This document shows positions 8,848 through 20,861 of a stretch of DNA of 64,000 nt, piece by piece; within the stretch, counting starts at the first letter, position 1; each line of letters opens with the position of its first letter. A model generated the notes under the pieces. It ran no database searches, was not told where the DNA came from, and saw only the letters and a list, made by a program, of their open reading frames with translations. The position numbers and the translations under genes are program-made. The stretch is from Shewanella seohaensis (GTDB lineage: Bacteria; Pseudomonadota; Gammaproteobacteria; Enterobacterales; Shewanellaceae): positions 1,178,001 through 1,242,000 of the forward strand of contig NZ_CP104900.1 in NCBI RefSeq assembly GCF_025449215.1, read 5' to 3'.

Positions 8848-9362
8848 CGGCAATCTCACTGCTTGGCGCAACTCAGTCTCCTCCTAGCAGCTACATGCTG
8901 AGGGAGTTAAAAGACGTAGCTCAGCCCGATCCTGTGAGCTGGTGGCCACAAACTCTGGGCTGGCAAATATTGCTGCTGGTATTGCTGCTATATCTGGGTT
9001 ATCGCCTGTATCTCAAGGGGATTTTCTGGTGGCGTAACCGTTACCGTCAGGAGGCGATAACGGCCTTGCTGAGTCTGTCGGCGGAGGACCCGCATTGGCC
9101 GACGCAGATGATGAAGATTATTAAAATCGTGATGGTCTACTTAGAGCCGAAAAATGCCTCCCTCTACGGTGCTCCCTTGCTCGAGCAGATGGGGCGTTAC
9201 CATACGAAGGCTCACCTCGCGAACGACGAATCGTTTCAGCAGTGGCTAAAATGCCTTGAAGATCCTAATGCCGCTCGCCCCGATTTTAGCGCTGTGCGCC
9301 AAGGGCTAAGCCAGTGGTTAAGCGGGCATCAATTGCCGGAGGCTCGCCATGGATCAGCTTGA
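8844..9362 (+). CDS. DUF4381-domain membrane protein
   Basis: A 172-residue protein with one transmembrane helix near residues 41-58 (ILLLVLLLYLGYRLYL), preceded by LRELKDVAQPDPVSWWPQTLGW, the characteristic DUF4381 N-terminal segment. The rest is a cytoplasmic helical tail. This small protein is a standard component of MoxR/DUF58/VWA clusters and probably anchors the complex to the inner membrane. It overlaps both neighbours (4 nt upstream and 14 nt downstream). Function beyond membership of the cluster is unknown. Confidence 0.87.
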   Translation: MTAISLLGATQSPPSSYMLRELKDVAQPDPVSWWPQTLGWQILLLVLLLYLGYRLYLKGIFWWRNRYRQEAITALLSLSAEDPHWPTQMMKIIKIVMVYLEPKNASLYGAPLLEQMGRYHTKAHLANDESFQQWLKCLEDPNAARPDFSAVRQGLSQWLSGHQLPEARHGSA

Positions 9363-10356
9363 GTTTGCCTATCCTTTGGCGTTTATCCTGTTGCCGCTGC
9401 CCGTGGTGGTGTACTGGTTTGTGCCCGCGTACCGCAGCCGCGAAGATGCGATCAAAGTGCCGTTCTTTACCGAAATCCTACGGGCATTGAACGAGACTCC
9501 CAAAGTTGCCGCTGGTCTGCTCAGCCCGAAACATTGGCAGCGGGGCATGCTGATCCTCTCTTGGCTGTTGATTGTCACCGCATTGGCTAAGCCTAGCATC
9601 CTAGGTGAAGTGCAAACCCGCGAAGCCTTCGGGCGGGACGTCCTCATGTTGGTAGACTTGTCTGGCTCGATGGATGAGGCGGATTTTACCACCGCCGATG
9701 GCAGTACCTTAACCCGCTTAAACGCGGCGAAAAACGTCTTAAAAACATTTATCGCCAAACGCAGTGGCGACCGGTTTGGACTGATCTTGTTTGGGGATGC
9801 CGCCTTTATCCAAACGCCATTTACCGCCGATCAGCAGGTGTGGTTAAGCTTGCTAGAGGAGGCGCAAACGGGGATGGCGGGGCAGAGCACCCATCTTGGC
9901 GATGCGATTGGTCTTGGCATTAAAGTGTTCGAGCAAAATCCGCAGCCATCGGAGCAGCAGGTGATGATAGTGCTGACCGATGGTAACGATACTGGCAGCT
10001 TTGTCGAACCCGTGGATGCCGCCAAGATTGCCGCCGCGAGAGGCATCAAGATTTACACTATCGCTATGGGCGATCCAACCCATGTGGGCGAGCAGCCAAT
10101 GGATATGGAGGTGGTTCAAAGGGTGTCGCAGCTCACTCAGGCGCGCGCCTTTATTGCTATCGACCAAGCGGAATTGGATAAGGCGTATCAGCTGATCGAT
10201 AAGTTGGAGCCGCAGCAATACAGCAGCGCCAGTTTCCGCCCGAAAATTACCCTGCATTACTATCTGATTGCCATTGTACTCGCCCTACACTTGTTGATTT
10301 TTAGTTGGATGACGCTGCGGCAAATGTTCAGCCGCACCGAGGTGGCCAATGAGTGA
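9349..10356 (+). CDS. BatA-like von Willebrand A membrane protein
   Basis: A 335-residue inner-membrane protein with two N-terminal helices (FAYPLAFILLPLPVVVYW and MLILSWLLIVTALA), a VWA domain in the periplasm, and a C-terminal helix (YYLIAIVLALHLLIFSW). The MIDAS motif DLSGSMDEAD and the later conserved VLTDGNDTG are intact, so it should bind a divalent metal and a protein ligand. It resembles BatA of aerotolerance operons. It overlaps the preceding gene by 14 nt and the next by 8 nt (ATGAGTGA). It probably pairs with the BatB-like protein that follows and takes input from the MoxR ATPase. Confidence 0.9.
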   Translation: MDQLEFAYPLAFILLPLPVVVYWFVPAYRSREDAIKVPFFTEILRALNETPKVAAGLLSPKHWQRGMLILSWLLIVTALAKPSILGEVQTREAFGRDVLMLVDLSGSMDEADFTTADGSTLTRLNAAKNVLKTFIAKRSGDRFGLILFGDAAFIQTPFTADQQVWLSLLEEAQTGMAGQSTHLGDAIGLGIKVFEQNPQPSEQQVMIVLTDGNDTGSFVEPVDAAKIAAARGIKIYTIAMGDPTHVGEQPMDMEVVQRVSQLTQARAFIAIDQAELDKAYQLIDKLEPQQYSSASFRPKITLHYYLIAIVLALHLLIFSWMTLRQMFSRTEVANE

Positions 10357-12069
10357 TTGGCATTTAGAACTGCAAATGTTGGCGCAGTTTCATTTTATAC
10401 GGCCACTCTGGTTATTGACCCTCATTCCACTCGCCATTGTGCTGATGCTGCGTTGGCGCCGGGATGATGTGCAGCAACGGTTGGTATTTTTCCCAACCAT
10501 TTGCGCAGTGCGCTCACGCTGAATCAAGGCGGTTGGCGCAGTCAATTACCTTTGAAAATCTTAATGTTATTGCTGTTATTGGCGGTGATTATCTGTGCGG
10601 GACCGACCTGGGAGCGCGAAGCGTCGCCCTTCGGCGAAGACGATGCCGCGCTGATGGTGTTGCTCGACAGCAGTGAGAGCATGAAACAACAGGACGTGGC
10701 ACCGGATAGACTCAGCCGCGCTAAACATAAGATCTTAGATTTAATTGCGGCGCGAAGCGGCGGTAAGACGGGGTTGATGGTGTTTGCGGGCAGCGCCCAT
10801 GTGGCTATGCCCGTTACTAGCGATGCTAAGGTGTTACAGCCTTACCTTGAGGCGATAAGCCCTGAGGTGATGCCGTTATCCGGCAAGGCGGCGCAAACTG
10901 CACTGAGTCAGCTCGCTGAGCAATTACCCGCGAATGCTGGCAACAGTGTCTTACTGCTTACCGACGGCGTTGACCAACTCACTATCGATGCCTTTGAGCG
11001 CTATTTTACCGAGCAGTTTGAACATCCTCCCTATCAATTGTTGATCTTGGCGATCGGCGATCCCGATGTTCAATCGCAGGTGCCAGTGGATGTTGACTCC
11101 CTAGCAAACTTGGCCGATAGCACGGGCGGCAGTCTGTACCGCATGACAATAGATGATGCGGATATTCAGGCACTTGAGCGCAAAATTGAGCGCTTTAGCA
11201 TGCTAAATAATGACTCCAGCATGCCTTGGTTAGATGAAGGCTATTGGTTGCTTTGGCCCTTAGCCTTGCTCAGTTTACTGTGGTTTCGCCGGGGCTGGTT
11301 GGTGAAGTGGAGCCTAGTGTTAGCGTTAACGCTACCGAGTATTGCGCCGCAACAGGCCTATGCCGAAATCACCGTTTCTAAGGCGGCCACCGAGACCCAA
11401 GTGACACAAGTCAGTTTTGCCGAGCGGAGTTGGCAATGGTGGTTGGATCTGTGGCTAACGCCGGATCAACAAGGCGCACTCTGGTTTAATAAGGGCGAAT
11501 TTGCCAAGGCGGCAGCGGCTTACCATTCGGTGCTCAACAAGGGAATCGCCTACTACTATGGCGGCGAGTATAAACTCGCCCACTCGGCCTTTATGCAGGT
11601 ACAAACCGATCTTGGCGCCTATTACGCCGCCAGCGCATTAGCGCGGCAGCGGGAATATATCGCGGCGCGTAAACTATTGAGGACGCTGGCGAAAAAGCAG
11701 GATATTGCTCCAGATCTAAAAGCCGATATCGAGCATAATCTTAAGGTTATCCAAGGGCTTATTGATGAAATCAATCAAGCGAGCGCCTCCCAAGCCAACA
11801 GTATGGGTGATCAGGAAACCTCTATCGAATTGCCGGACGACGAGCCGCAGACCGCCGAAGGCGCCGATGAACAAACCTCACAGGATAAAATGCAGTCGCA
11901 AAACCTGACGGCGGAGCAGATGTTAGGCGATCCTAAATTGGCCGAAGTCTGGCTTAAGCGAGTCGAGGCTAATCCCGAACAATTTTTGCGGGCGAAGTTT
12001 CAGCTGCAAAATCTGCAACCTAAGGACGCACAGAGCACTGATAACGCCAAGGGAGGATTGCAGCCATGA
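10349..12069 (+). CDS. BatB/BatC-like VWA-TPR membrane protein, reading frame broken once
   Basis: The true start is ATG 10349 (MSDWHLELQML), overlapping the previous stop. The frame is lost at a run of five T (10487-10491) and resumes in the next frame at PNHLRSALTLNQGGW. Adding one T restores a continuous 573-residue protein with the usual BatB layout: two N-terminal helices, a VWA domain with LLDSSESMKQQD (a variant MIDAS), another helix pair (WLLWPLALLSLLWF), then tetratricopeptide-like repeats (ALWFNKGEFAKAAAAYHSVL) and an acidic/Gln-rich tail. It is followed with a 4-nt overlap by BatD. Because the operon is otherwise intact, the break is more likely a sequencing error than a pseudogene. 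Confidence 0.82.
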
Positions 12070-13496
12070 GTCATGCAATCAGTGCACTGAGCTGCGACAA
12101 AACACTATCTGGCAGCAGAGTGCGAGTATCGATAAAGCCAGTCATAGGTAGTGCGAGATTGATAGCTAGAAGAGTCATCGCTTCGATGTTCATCACCTTA
12201 ATATTGAATGGTTTGCTGCTCGTAACCCATGCCCATGCGCAGGCGGGCGATGCCCTACCAACCGAGCCCGCTACCGCGGTCAAAGTGAAGGCGTGGTTGG
12301 GTGACAAACCGGATGCAAACCCCGATGGAACTGAAAAGCTATGGGCGCCGACGGAGCAGATATTGTTGCAGATTGAGGTGTCGACCAACCGCTGGTTTAC
12401 CTCGGGCACTCAGATAAAGGGCATTGAAATCCCCAATGTGTTAGTGAAGCAACGCAATACCTTTGCCGTTAACTATACCGAGCAGGAAGACGGCCAGACT
12501 TGGTCGCGGCAGCGCTGGGAAATCGCCCTCTATCCACAAACCAGCGGTGACTTTAGCGTGCCAGAAGCTACAGTCATCACTCAGGTGGCTGGGGTCAATG
12601 GCGACAAACAAGCTGTCACGCTTACAACCCCTGCGATGGGATTTCGGGTGGCTCTGCCCAGTGCCGAGCTTGCCAGCACAAAGGCTTGGTTTGCAGCATC
12701 GGACGTTAAAGTGCTGCAGGAGTGGAGCCCAAATGAGACTGAGGTGCTCAAGGTGGGGGATAGCCTAGTGCGCACCATTCATATTGAGGCCAATGATTCC
12801 CTATCTGTGTTGCTGCCCAATCTTATGCCGGCGCAAGCTTCTTCCGATTGGAAGCTGTATCCCACTTCGCCCGAGCTTGTGGATAAACAAAGCCGTGAAG
12901 GTTATGTGTCGAGCCGAATCGATAGCCAAACCTACGTGTTGCAACATGGCGGCGATGTGAGCTGGCCCGAGTATCGACTCTGGTGGTGGAACACCCAAAG
13001 CGGCCAGTTGGAGCTGATAGTGTTGGAAGGAAAGAGTATTAAGGTCAAGCATACCCTGAGTTCTTGGTTGAAGTACCACGTATGGACACTTTTCATCCTG
13101 CTATTAAGCGCGGCGTTATTGGGGTTATTGATACGCTGGGGGAAAGCGTATTACCAAACCCATCCTATTCCTGTGTGGCTAGTGTTTTACCGCGCTCTGC
13201 GCCGCGGTGAATGGCAAACCTGTCGAGCACTCTTGTACCGACGCTTACGTCGGCGCAAACAATTACTGTCGATGACAGCGGTATCCACAGAGCCTGATTG
13301 GCAAGCTGCTGCCCTGAGGTTACAAACCCATTCGACTCATCGGGCGGATTTTATCTACCTCTGGAAGCGCATTAAGCGAGCCAGAATGGGGTTGGCTTTA
13401 CCTAAGGCGCTGGTCGCATTAGAGAAACAACCCTTACTAACCGAAAACGTAGCAGCTGGAAAAGTGTTATCCGAACCCAAAGCCTCTGAGTCATAG
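12066..13496 (+). CDS. BatD-like membrane protein
   Basis: A 476-residue exported membrane protein. The N-terminal hydrophobic segment (VIASMFITLILNGLLLV, ~residues 39-55) serves as signal or anchor; the periplasmic part carries beta-sandwich repeats (EQILLQIEVSTNRWF; VKVLQEWSPNETEVLKVGDS; LWWWNTQSGQ), and a C-terminal helix (VWTLFILLLSAALLGLLI) precedes a basic cytoplasmic tail. This matches BatD/oxygen-tolerance proteins, always found with BatA/BatB VWA partners. The ~50 residues before the hydrophobic segment are poorly conserved in character; the start at MFITLILNG is an alternative. ATGA overlap with the previous gene indicates coupling. Its job is presumably to present a periplasmic surface to the complex. 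Confidence 0.85.
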   Translation: MSHAISALSCDKTLSGSRVRVSIKPVIGSARLIARRVIASMFITLILNGLLLVTHAHAQAGDALPTEPATAVKVKAWLGDKPDANPDGTEKLWAPTEQILLQIEVSTNRWFTSGTQIKGIEIPNVLVKQRNTFAVNYTEQEDGQTWSRQRWEIALYPQTSGDFSVPEATVITQVAGVNGDKQAVTLTTPAMGFRVALPSAELASTKAWFAASDVKVLQEWSPNETEVLKVGDSLVRTIHIEANDSLSVLLPNLMPAQASSDWKLYPTSPELVDKQSREGYVSSRIDSQTYVLQHGGDVSWPEYRLWWWNTQSGQLELIVLEGKSIKVKHTLSSWLKYHVWTLFILLLSAALLGLLIRWGKAYYQTHPIPVWLVFYRALRRGEWQTCRALLYRRLRRRKQLLSMTAVSTEPDWQAAALRLQTHSTHRADFIYLWKRIKRARMGLALPKALVALEKQPLLTENVAAGKVLSEPKASES

Positions 13497-13530
13497 AGGG
13501 ACATTACCGATCGTAATAAGGAGATACCCT

Positions 13531-14514
13531 GTGAGAATCATACGACTATACCGCAATTGGATGTTGTTACTCGTTAGTATGTTGCTGGTGGGGCAAGCTT
13601 ACGCGGCCCAGAGTGACCCTTTGGCATCCTGGAACGATGGCAAGGCCAAGGCGGCCATTACACAGTTTGTGCAGCAAGTGACGGATAAGAATTCCCAATA
13701 TTTTGTGCCAGAAGCCGAGCGGATCGCGACCTTCGACAACGACGGCACCCTATGGTCTGAGCAGCCCATGTACTTTCAGGTGTTGTTTGCCCTCGACCGC
13801 CTCAAAACCCTGGCTCCAAGCCATCCCGAATGGAAAACTGAGGAACCCTTCGCCAGCGTGCTTAAGGGCGATGTGAGCAAGCTGCATTCCGAAGACTTAG
13901 TGAAAGTGATTTATGCGACCCATACCGGTATGAGCACCGATGAGTTCGATGCCATAGTGAAGGACTGGATTGCCACGGCCAAGCACCCCACCACAGGGAA
14001 AAAGTACACCGAAATGGTGTTCCAGCCTATGTTAGAGCTGTTGGATTACCTGCGTGCTAATGGCTTTAAGACCTTTATCGTCTCCGGCGGCGGCACTGGT
14101 TTTATGCGGGCTTGGGTGGAAGGCGTTTACCATATTCCCCCTGAGCAAGTGGTGGGCAGCACCTTTGAGACCGAGTTCAGCTTGGTTGACGGTAAGCCGA
14201 CATTAAAACGCATGCCCAATTTCTTAGTGAACGACGATAAAGAAATGAAAGTGCAGGAAATATATGAACGTATAGGCCGCAGACCCATAGCCGCCTTTGG
14301 TAATTCGGATGGCGACTTAGCCATGTTGCAATGGACCGCGGCGGGTGACGGCCTACGCTTACCTATGTACATCCACCATACCGATGACAAGCGTGAGTGG
14401 AAATATGATCGCGACTCCCATATCGGTCAGTTAAACAAAGGCTTAGATGAGGCAACGGCCAAAGGCTGGCCCATGGTCGATATGAAAGCCGATTGGAAGC
14501 GTATTTATCCCTAA
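13531..14514 (+). CDS. Exported HAD-family phosphatase
   Basis: A 327-residue haloacid-dehalogenase-type hydrolase. It starts with GTG, preceded by AAGGAG 7 nt away. A signal peptide (WMLLLVSMLLVGQAYA) sends it to the periplasm. HAD motif I is F68-D69-N-D71-G-T, with D69 the nucleophile; motif II is FIVSGGG; the late acidic motif is GNSDGDLAML. A helical cap lies between motifs I and II. It is the last gene of the sulfatase-MoxR-Bat run, 34 nt after batD, and is closed by a strong terminator. A periplasmic HAD and a periplasmic sulfatase at the two ends of a MoxR/VWA operon suggests that the complex serves extracytoplasmic ester hydrolases. The substrate is unknown. Confidence 0.88.
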   Translation: MRIIRLYRNWMLLLVSMLLVGQAYAAQSDPLASWNDGKAKAAITQFVQQVTDKNSQYFVPEAERIATFDNDGTLWSEQPMYFQVLFALDRLKTLAPSHPEWKTEEPFASVLKGDVSKLHSEDLVKVIYATHTGMSTDEFDAIVKDWIATAKHPTTGKKYTEMVFQPMLELLDYLRANGFKTFIVSGGGTGFMRAWVEGVYHIPPEQVVGSTFETEFSLVDGKPTLKRMPNFLVNDDKEMKVQEIYERIGRRPIAAFGNSDGDLAMLQWTAAGDGLRLPMYIHHTDDKREWKYDRDSHIGQLNKGLDEATAKGWPMVDMKADWKRIYP

Positions 14515-14570
14515 GGCTTCTGATTGTCTGATGGGCTCTTAACCTCATCTTCTGAAAACAGTTCGTCGTG

Positions 14571-14610
14571 AATGGGTTTATCCAATCGGGATAAACCCAT
14601 TGTTATTTTT
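14571..14610 (+). terminator. Terminator of the sulfatase-MoxR-Bat operon
   Basis: AATGGGTTTATCC (14571-14583) pairs perfectly with GGATAAACCCATT (14589-14601) around the loop AATCG, followed by GTTATTTTT. The remaining spacer to 14893 is AT-rich and holds only a short ORF that I do not accept as a gene. Confidence 0.92.
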
Positions 14611-14893
14611 GCGCCCTAGCATCCACCTAAGGAGTATGGCGCGAGCACGCTATCTTCCCTAGAGTAGGCTAACTGAGATTGGATAACACAGGGATTGAAT
14701 AAATGATCTTTGACTGCGATCGGATACATCTAATGGTTATCCGATTTATCAATCAACTGGTATCACCTTCATTTATAAGGTTTATATTAGCATTTGCTAT
14801 GTGCTCAATTATAAATTGCCAAATAAATGAACTTAGTCACCAGTCATCCCCAAAGTGCTATTATGACTATAAATGCTGCCAACTTTTACGTCT

Positions 14894-16173
14894 TTAACTT
14901 TTCAATAATGAGAAAATAATATATTCACTTTGTTTTTCAGCCTCTTTTATTATGTTTCTCATGGAATTTAATATGCCAGGGTAATGCTGTCGACGTCTAA
15001 AGTAACTTTGAAATAATCTTATAACAGATTCTTGACTTAATTTTTCTTGCTGTATAGCTATTCCTGATAAATAGCTTTTTAGCATTAATACATCAAGTAT
15101 GAAAAACTTAAAATACTCGATTGGTCGCTGACCTAAATGCGCCATGAATTGGTCATTGTAAATACTATATAGTAAGAAGTTGATTAAAAGTTGTGGATGT
15201 TCGCTCAAATGTTCGTTGATTGATTTTTGTGCAGCATCTAGCGTATCAGTATATGCATGATGTTCTTGCTGTGGATTGGCTACAACCACAGTATTATCAT
15301 CAGTTTTTTCGACATTGTTCAGACATTTCATGAGCATTAATTGGCATTCTATAAAGTCATCAAACTTCTTAATACTAGATAATGGAATATCTCTGTTTTC
15401 ATATATGTTAGTGACAAGGGCTATATCTTGATTTGCAAAGAAGTGCCACTTTATTGCTGGTGCTGATGGGATAGATTGAAAGGTCTCCAGTAAAGTACCA
15501 TCACAAATCATAGTGTTAAAATTATCAGCTAATTCGAATAAACGAGGTAAGCTATATAAAAAACTGTCTGACTGTTTTAAGTATAATCCAATAGTAAAAA
15601 GCTGTTGTTCAAAATCAAGTGCTGGATTTAAGGCGACGCTAAAACAAAAGTCTCGTATAAATTCTAAATATGTAGGTAAGTTGGCAGAAGTTAGCCCCCT
15701 AATATTCCCATGACTTAACTCATGTTGATATTGCATCGCGGTTGATATCATCATAGCGTCAGGATCATATAATACCTTTTTAACTACTTCAGGACATGAT
15801 ATAGCCATGCTCATCTCTACATGTTTGCCAAACCAACGGGGAGTGCGTGGATAGTCTTGGCAAATGTGAGGCAATAGGTTTTGACCACATTTTTTGTGGA
15901 TATTACACAAATTGTTTTCATCTAAAAGAGGGCAATCACCATCGGTAGACATTTTGATAGTAGCGTAATTTTTTCTGATTGCCTAGTTAGTTTGAAAGTT
16001 GATGATGCTAGCTGGCGAATTTCAATATCACCGTGTTTTTTTAAAGCTTTATAGGTTTGTTTATCGACCTCAATAGCCCAGGTATTGCAGCAGTGTGCAG
16101 TGCAGTCACTACCAACGCATGCGAAGTCACTAACAAACTTTGGCATCATTACTTCTAGTTTTTGTTGATTCAT
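14894..16173 (-). CDS. fliB: Flagellin lysine-N-methylase FliB, broken by a frameshift
   Basis: The N-terminal part (from 16173) carries the cysteine cluster C19-VGSD-C24-TAH-C28-C29, and the second frame (from about 15970) continues with CPLLDENNLCNIHKKCG and CQDYPRTPRWFGK. Together they form the FliB family, which methylates flagellin lysines with SAM. Flagellin lysine methylation is known in Shewanella. The frame is lost at a run of six A (minus strand, 15970-15975); seven A would give one 426-residue protein. The region is visibly AT-richer than its neighbours and lies far from any flagellar gene in this window, hinting at transfer. It may be a true pseudogene, but similar one-base breaks elsewhere argue for an error. 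Confidence 0.78.
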
Positions 16174-16536
16174 AATGTTAGTAAACTCCTATATAAAACT
16201 GGTTTTAGATTAACATATAAATTTATACCCAATCGAAAAATATTCGGTGATTGTTGCATAATGAAGCCATATTGAAAGTGTAGGAACGGTTGTCAAAAGG
16301 AAGTTCAAATACCTACGAACAAGTTGTGCGTTAAGGCTATGGCGTTAGATATTTAGATTGGACGACAACATTCAGATTTGTGTTTTTTGCACTTGATAAT
16401 CGATGTTTCACTCATCCATATTTAACAATCGGAGCATTCACGTTAAATTCTTTGGAGTGAACCATGCCATTCCATGTTGTGCTGGTGATGGTGATAGTAG
16501 TAATAAGTTCTGATGATACGAAATAAGGACGCCTTG
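16174..16536. other. AT-rich spacer, no gene seen
   Basis: These 363 bases separate the divergent fliB and carboxymuconolactone-decarboxylase-like genes and must contain both promoters. The fliB side is AT-rich like fliB itself. I find no convincing ORF, hairpin or operator. Confidence 0.5.
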
Positions 16537-16941
16537 ATGAATGATGAACAATACGAGAAGGGGCTGGAAGTGCGCCGCGCCGTGATGGGCGATAGTTTTG
16601 TCGATAAGGCCTTGAGCAGTGCCACGGATTTTACGCGTCCATTACAGGAGTTGGTGACGGCGAACTGCTGGGGCGAGGTTTGGGTGCGTGAGGGGCTTTC
16701 CAGGCAAACTCGCAGTCTTGTGACCATAGCGACGCTTGCCGCGTTAAAGGCATCGACCGAATTAAAAGGCCATGTGCGCGGCGCGTTGCGTAATGGTTGC
16801 ACTGTGGAAGAAATCCAAGAAGTGCTTTTACATTCAACCATGTATTGCGGCATGCCATCGGGCATTGAGGCTTTTCGGGCGGCAAAAGAAGTGATTGAAG
16901 AGTGGCAGGCTGAGCAGGCCAAGGTGTCGGGGCAGCCTTAA
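16537..16941 (+). CDS. Carboxymuconolactone decarboxylase (CMD) family protein
   Basis: A 134-residue single-domain CMD/AhpD-fold protein, close in length to 4-carboxymuconolactone decarboxylase (PcaC). Visible marks are NCWGEVWVREGLSRQTRSLV and HVRGALRNGCTVEEIQEVLLHSTMYCGMP. True PcaC acts in protocatechuate catabolism, but no pca genes lie nearby, so a different small-molecule or redox role is possible. The start at 16537 has AAGGA 7 nt upstream and gives the family's usual N-terminus; an ATG 24 nt upstream lacks one. It appears to be a single-gene transcript. Confidence 0.88.
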   Translation: MNDEQYEKGLEVRRAVMGDSFVDKALSSATDFTRPLQELVTANCWGEVWVREGLSRQTRSLVTIATLAALKASTELKGHVRGALRNGCTVEEIQEVLLHSTMYCGMPSGIEAFRAAKEVIEEWQAEQAKVSGQP

Positions 16942-17070
16942 TGTTTGCCCCCTGTGGCATGTATCCTTTGAGCCATCGGGTGTGGAACCATCACCTGATG
17001 TGCGCGTACTTAGGATACCTTGCCAGAACGAGGGGATGCTATTCGCTCGATGTTCAATGTTCAATAAGTG

Positions 17071-17114
17071 TGGCCTGAGTTTTTGCCCGAAGCTTGCGGC
17101 TCATACTCAGGCCA
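17071..17114. repeat. Inverted repeat between CMD gene and lipoprotein gene
   Basis: TGGCCTGAGT (17071-17080) and ACTCAGGCCA (17105-17114) are perfect 10-bp complements with a 24-nt loop that itself contains GCCCGAAGCTTGCGGC. It lies between converging genes and may stop transcription from either side, but neither flank has a clear T-run. Confidence 0.5.
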
Positions 17115-17121
17115 ACGCTTG

Positions 17122-17655
17122 TTAGAGTCGTGGATCCGCCGATTGACTCTCGACTTGGCCGATAACCGTGATGTCACTCAAACTCGAGAGTGTGCCCCAC
17201 TGCTGAATGGTCATCATGCCAGTGATTTCCTGCGCGGTGAAACTCAAGCGTAGCCCGTCTTTGCGGTAATCCTGCGGCAGATTTTTTGGCAGTATTTTTT
17301 GGCCGTTGTCGGCGATAATGCCCCAGAATCCACCCTCTAAATTCATATATCTCACAGTGCCTTGCAGCATTACGCCTTCTCCTTGGGGTGAAATACTTGG
17401 CTTGATAAAACCTTTATCAGTCGACGTGTGAAGCTGCGGACTGTTGCGCTTATCCACTGTGACCGTTTTGTCCTCGCTCGTCTCTTTTGGGGGCGTGTCA
17501 GTTTGAGCTGTGCTTGCTTGTGCGGTGTCCGTTTTGGCGGTGCTTTGCGCGGCGGTGTTGTCCACATTGGATGGATTTTGCGCCTGAGTCTGCTCTTGGC
17601 AACCCAACAAGAATACGGGCAATAGTAGTGCTAATAGGGGAATATGTGGGCGCAT
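17122..17655 (-). CDS. Lipoprotein of unknown function, 177 aa
   Basis: A clear lipoprotein signal: hydrophobic LLALLLPVFLLGC with Cys19 as the acylation site, then QEQTQAQ. Residues ~25-70 are a low-complexity Thr/Ala/Gln linker, and residues ~85-165 form a compact domain (GTVRYMNLEGGFWGIIADNGQKILP) that looks like a small beta-barrel. I do not recognise the family by name. AAGGA lies 6 nt before the ATG. It probably sits in the outer or inner membrane facing the periplasm. It is monocistronic. Confidence 0.8.
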   Translation of the reverse strand: MRPHIPLLALLLPVFLLGCQEQTQAQNPSNVDNTAAQSTAKTDTAQASTAQTDTPPKETSEDKTVTVDKRNSPQLHTSTDKGFIKPSISPQGEGVMLQGTVRYMNLEGGFWGIIADNGQKILPKNLPQDYRKDGLRLSFTAQEITGMMTIQQWGTLSSLSDITVIGQVESQSADPRL

Positions 17656-17809
17656 CTTGCTTCCTTGTTGTCACTGATGTCACAACACTCTAGCAAATAT
17701 TATTCGCGAGGGGGATAAGGTTTTTATATCTTTATGTAACAGCGTGGAACAGGAGATAAAGGTAAAGCGAACGTCGCTTTACCTTTTTAAGCCATGGGCT
17801 GGAGCAGCA

Positions 17810-18061
17810 TTACTTTTGTAGCTGTGCCTTGGCTGCTTCAACCTTAGCGAAATCAAGACCTAACTCGAGTACGGCTTCTTTGATTAACGCCGGATTTTGC
17901 ATTACCAACGCCATCAGTTGCTGCAGTTTTTCGGGCGGGATCCCAAGCTGACCAATAATGCCCATCGCCATGAGAGGATTATCGGTTAATGCTTGAAAAA
18001 GCTCGTTAATTTTTGCATCAGTGACATTGTGTTCTTTTAAGATGGCAATAATGGGATTCAT
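17810..18061 (-). CDS. DUF2999-family small protein
   Basis: An 83-residue soluble helical protein (NPIIAILKEHNVTDAKINELF; LGIPPEKLQQLMALVMQNPALI). The family, DUF2999, is found in Shewanella and Vibrio relatives and has no known function. AAGG precedes the ATG by 7 nt. No cysteines and no membrane segments are present. It is convergent with nothing and stands alone, with its own promoter in the 370-bp spacer shared with katG. Confidence 0.8.
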   Translation of the reverse strand: MNPIIAILKEHNVTDAKINELFQALTDNPLMAMGIIGQLGIPPEKLQQLMALVMQNPALIKEAVLELGLDFAKVEAAKAQLQK

Positions 18062-20649
<2,588 letters not shown>

Positions 20650-20694
20650 GCGGCGTTGACTCTGGGTTTTATCACCCGTGAGTTCAACTCTCAT

Positions 20695-20742
20695 AAGTCC
20701 ATCCGTGCCCTGTGTCCTGTGCATGGGTGGACTTTTCTTTTT
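20695..20742 (+). terminator. Terminator of katG
   Basis: AAGTCCATCC (20695-20704) pairs with GGGTGGACTT (20725-20734) with one wobble pair, and a T-rich tail (TTCTTTTTC) follows. Confidence 0.8.
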
Positions 20743-20861
20743 CTATCCTCACTTAACTTGAAATGAGTTTTCGCTTAAGACCTCGCTTGTTGGCCTTAGA
20801 CGTTTCCTTATGCCGCTTTGCCAAGTAGTATCGGGGGAAATCTCTTTGCAGCGAAACGAAT

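Noticed and set aside
10481-10500. Programmed frameshifting as explanation for the BatB-like break
   Set aside because: The site lacks a classical slippery heptamer with a downstream structure, and similar one-base breaks occur in unrelated genes.
14703-14897. 64-residue plus-strand ORF after the operon terminator
   Set aside because: It has no ribosome site, lies in AT-rich spacer and has an atypical Cys-rich end overlapping the fliB 3' end; likely chance.
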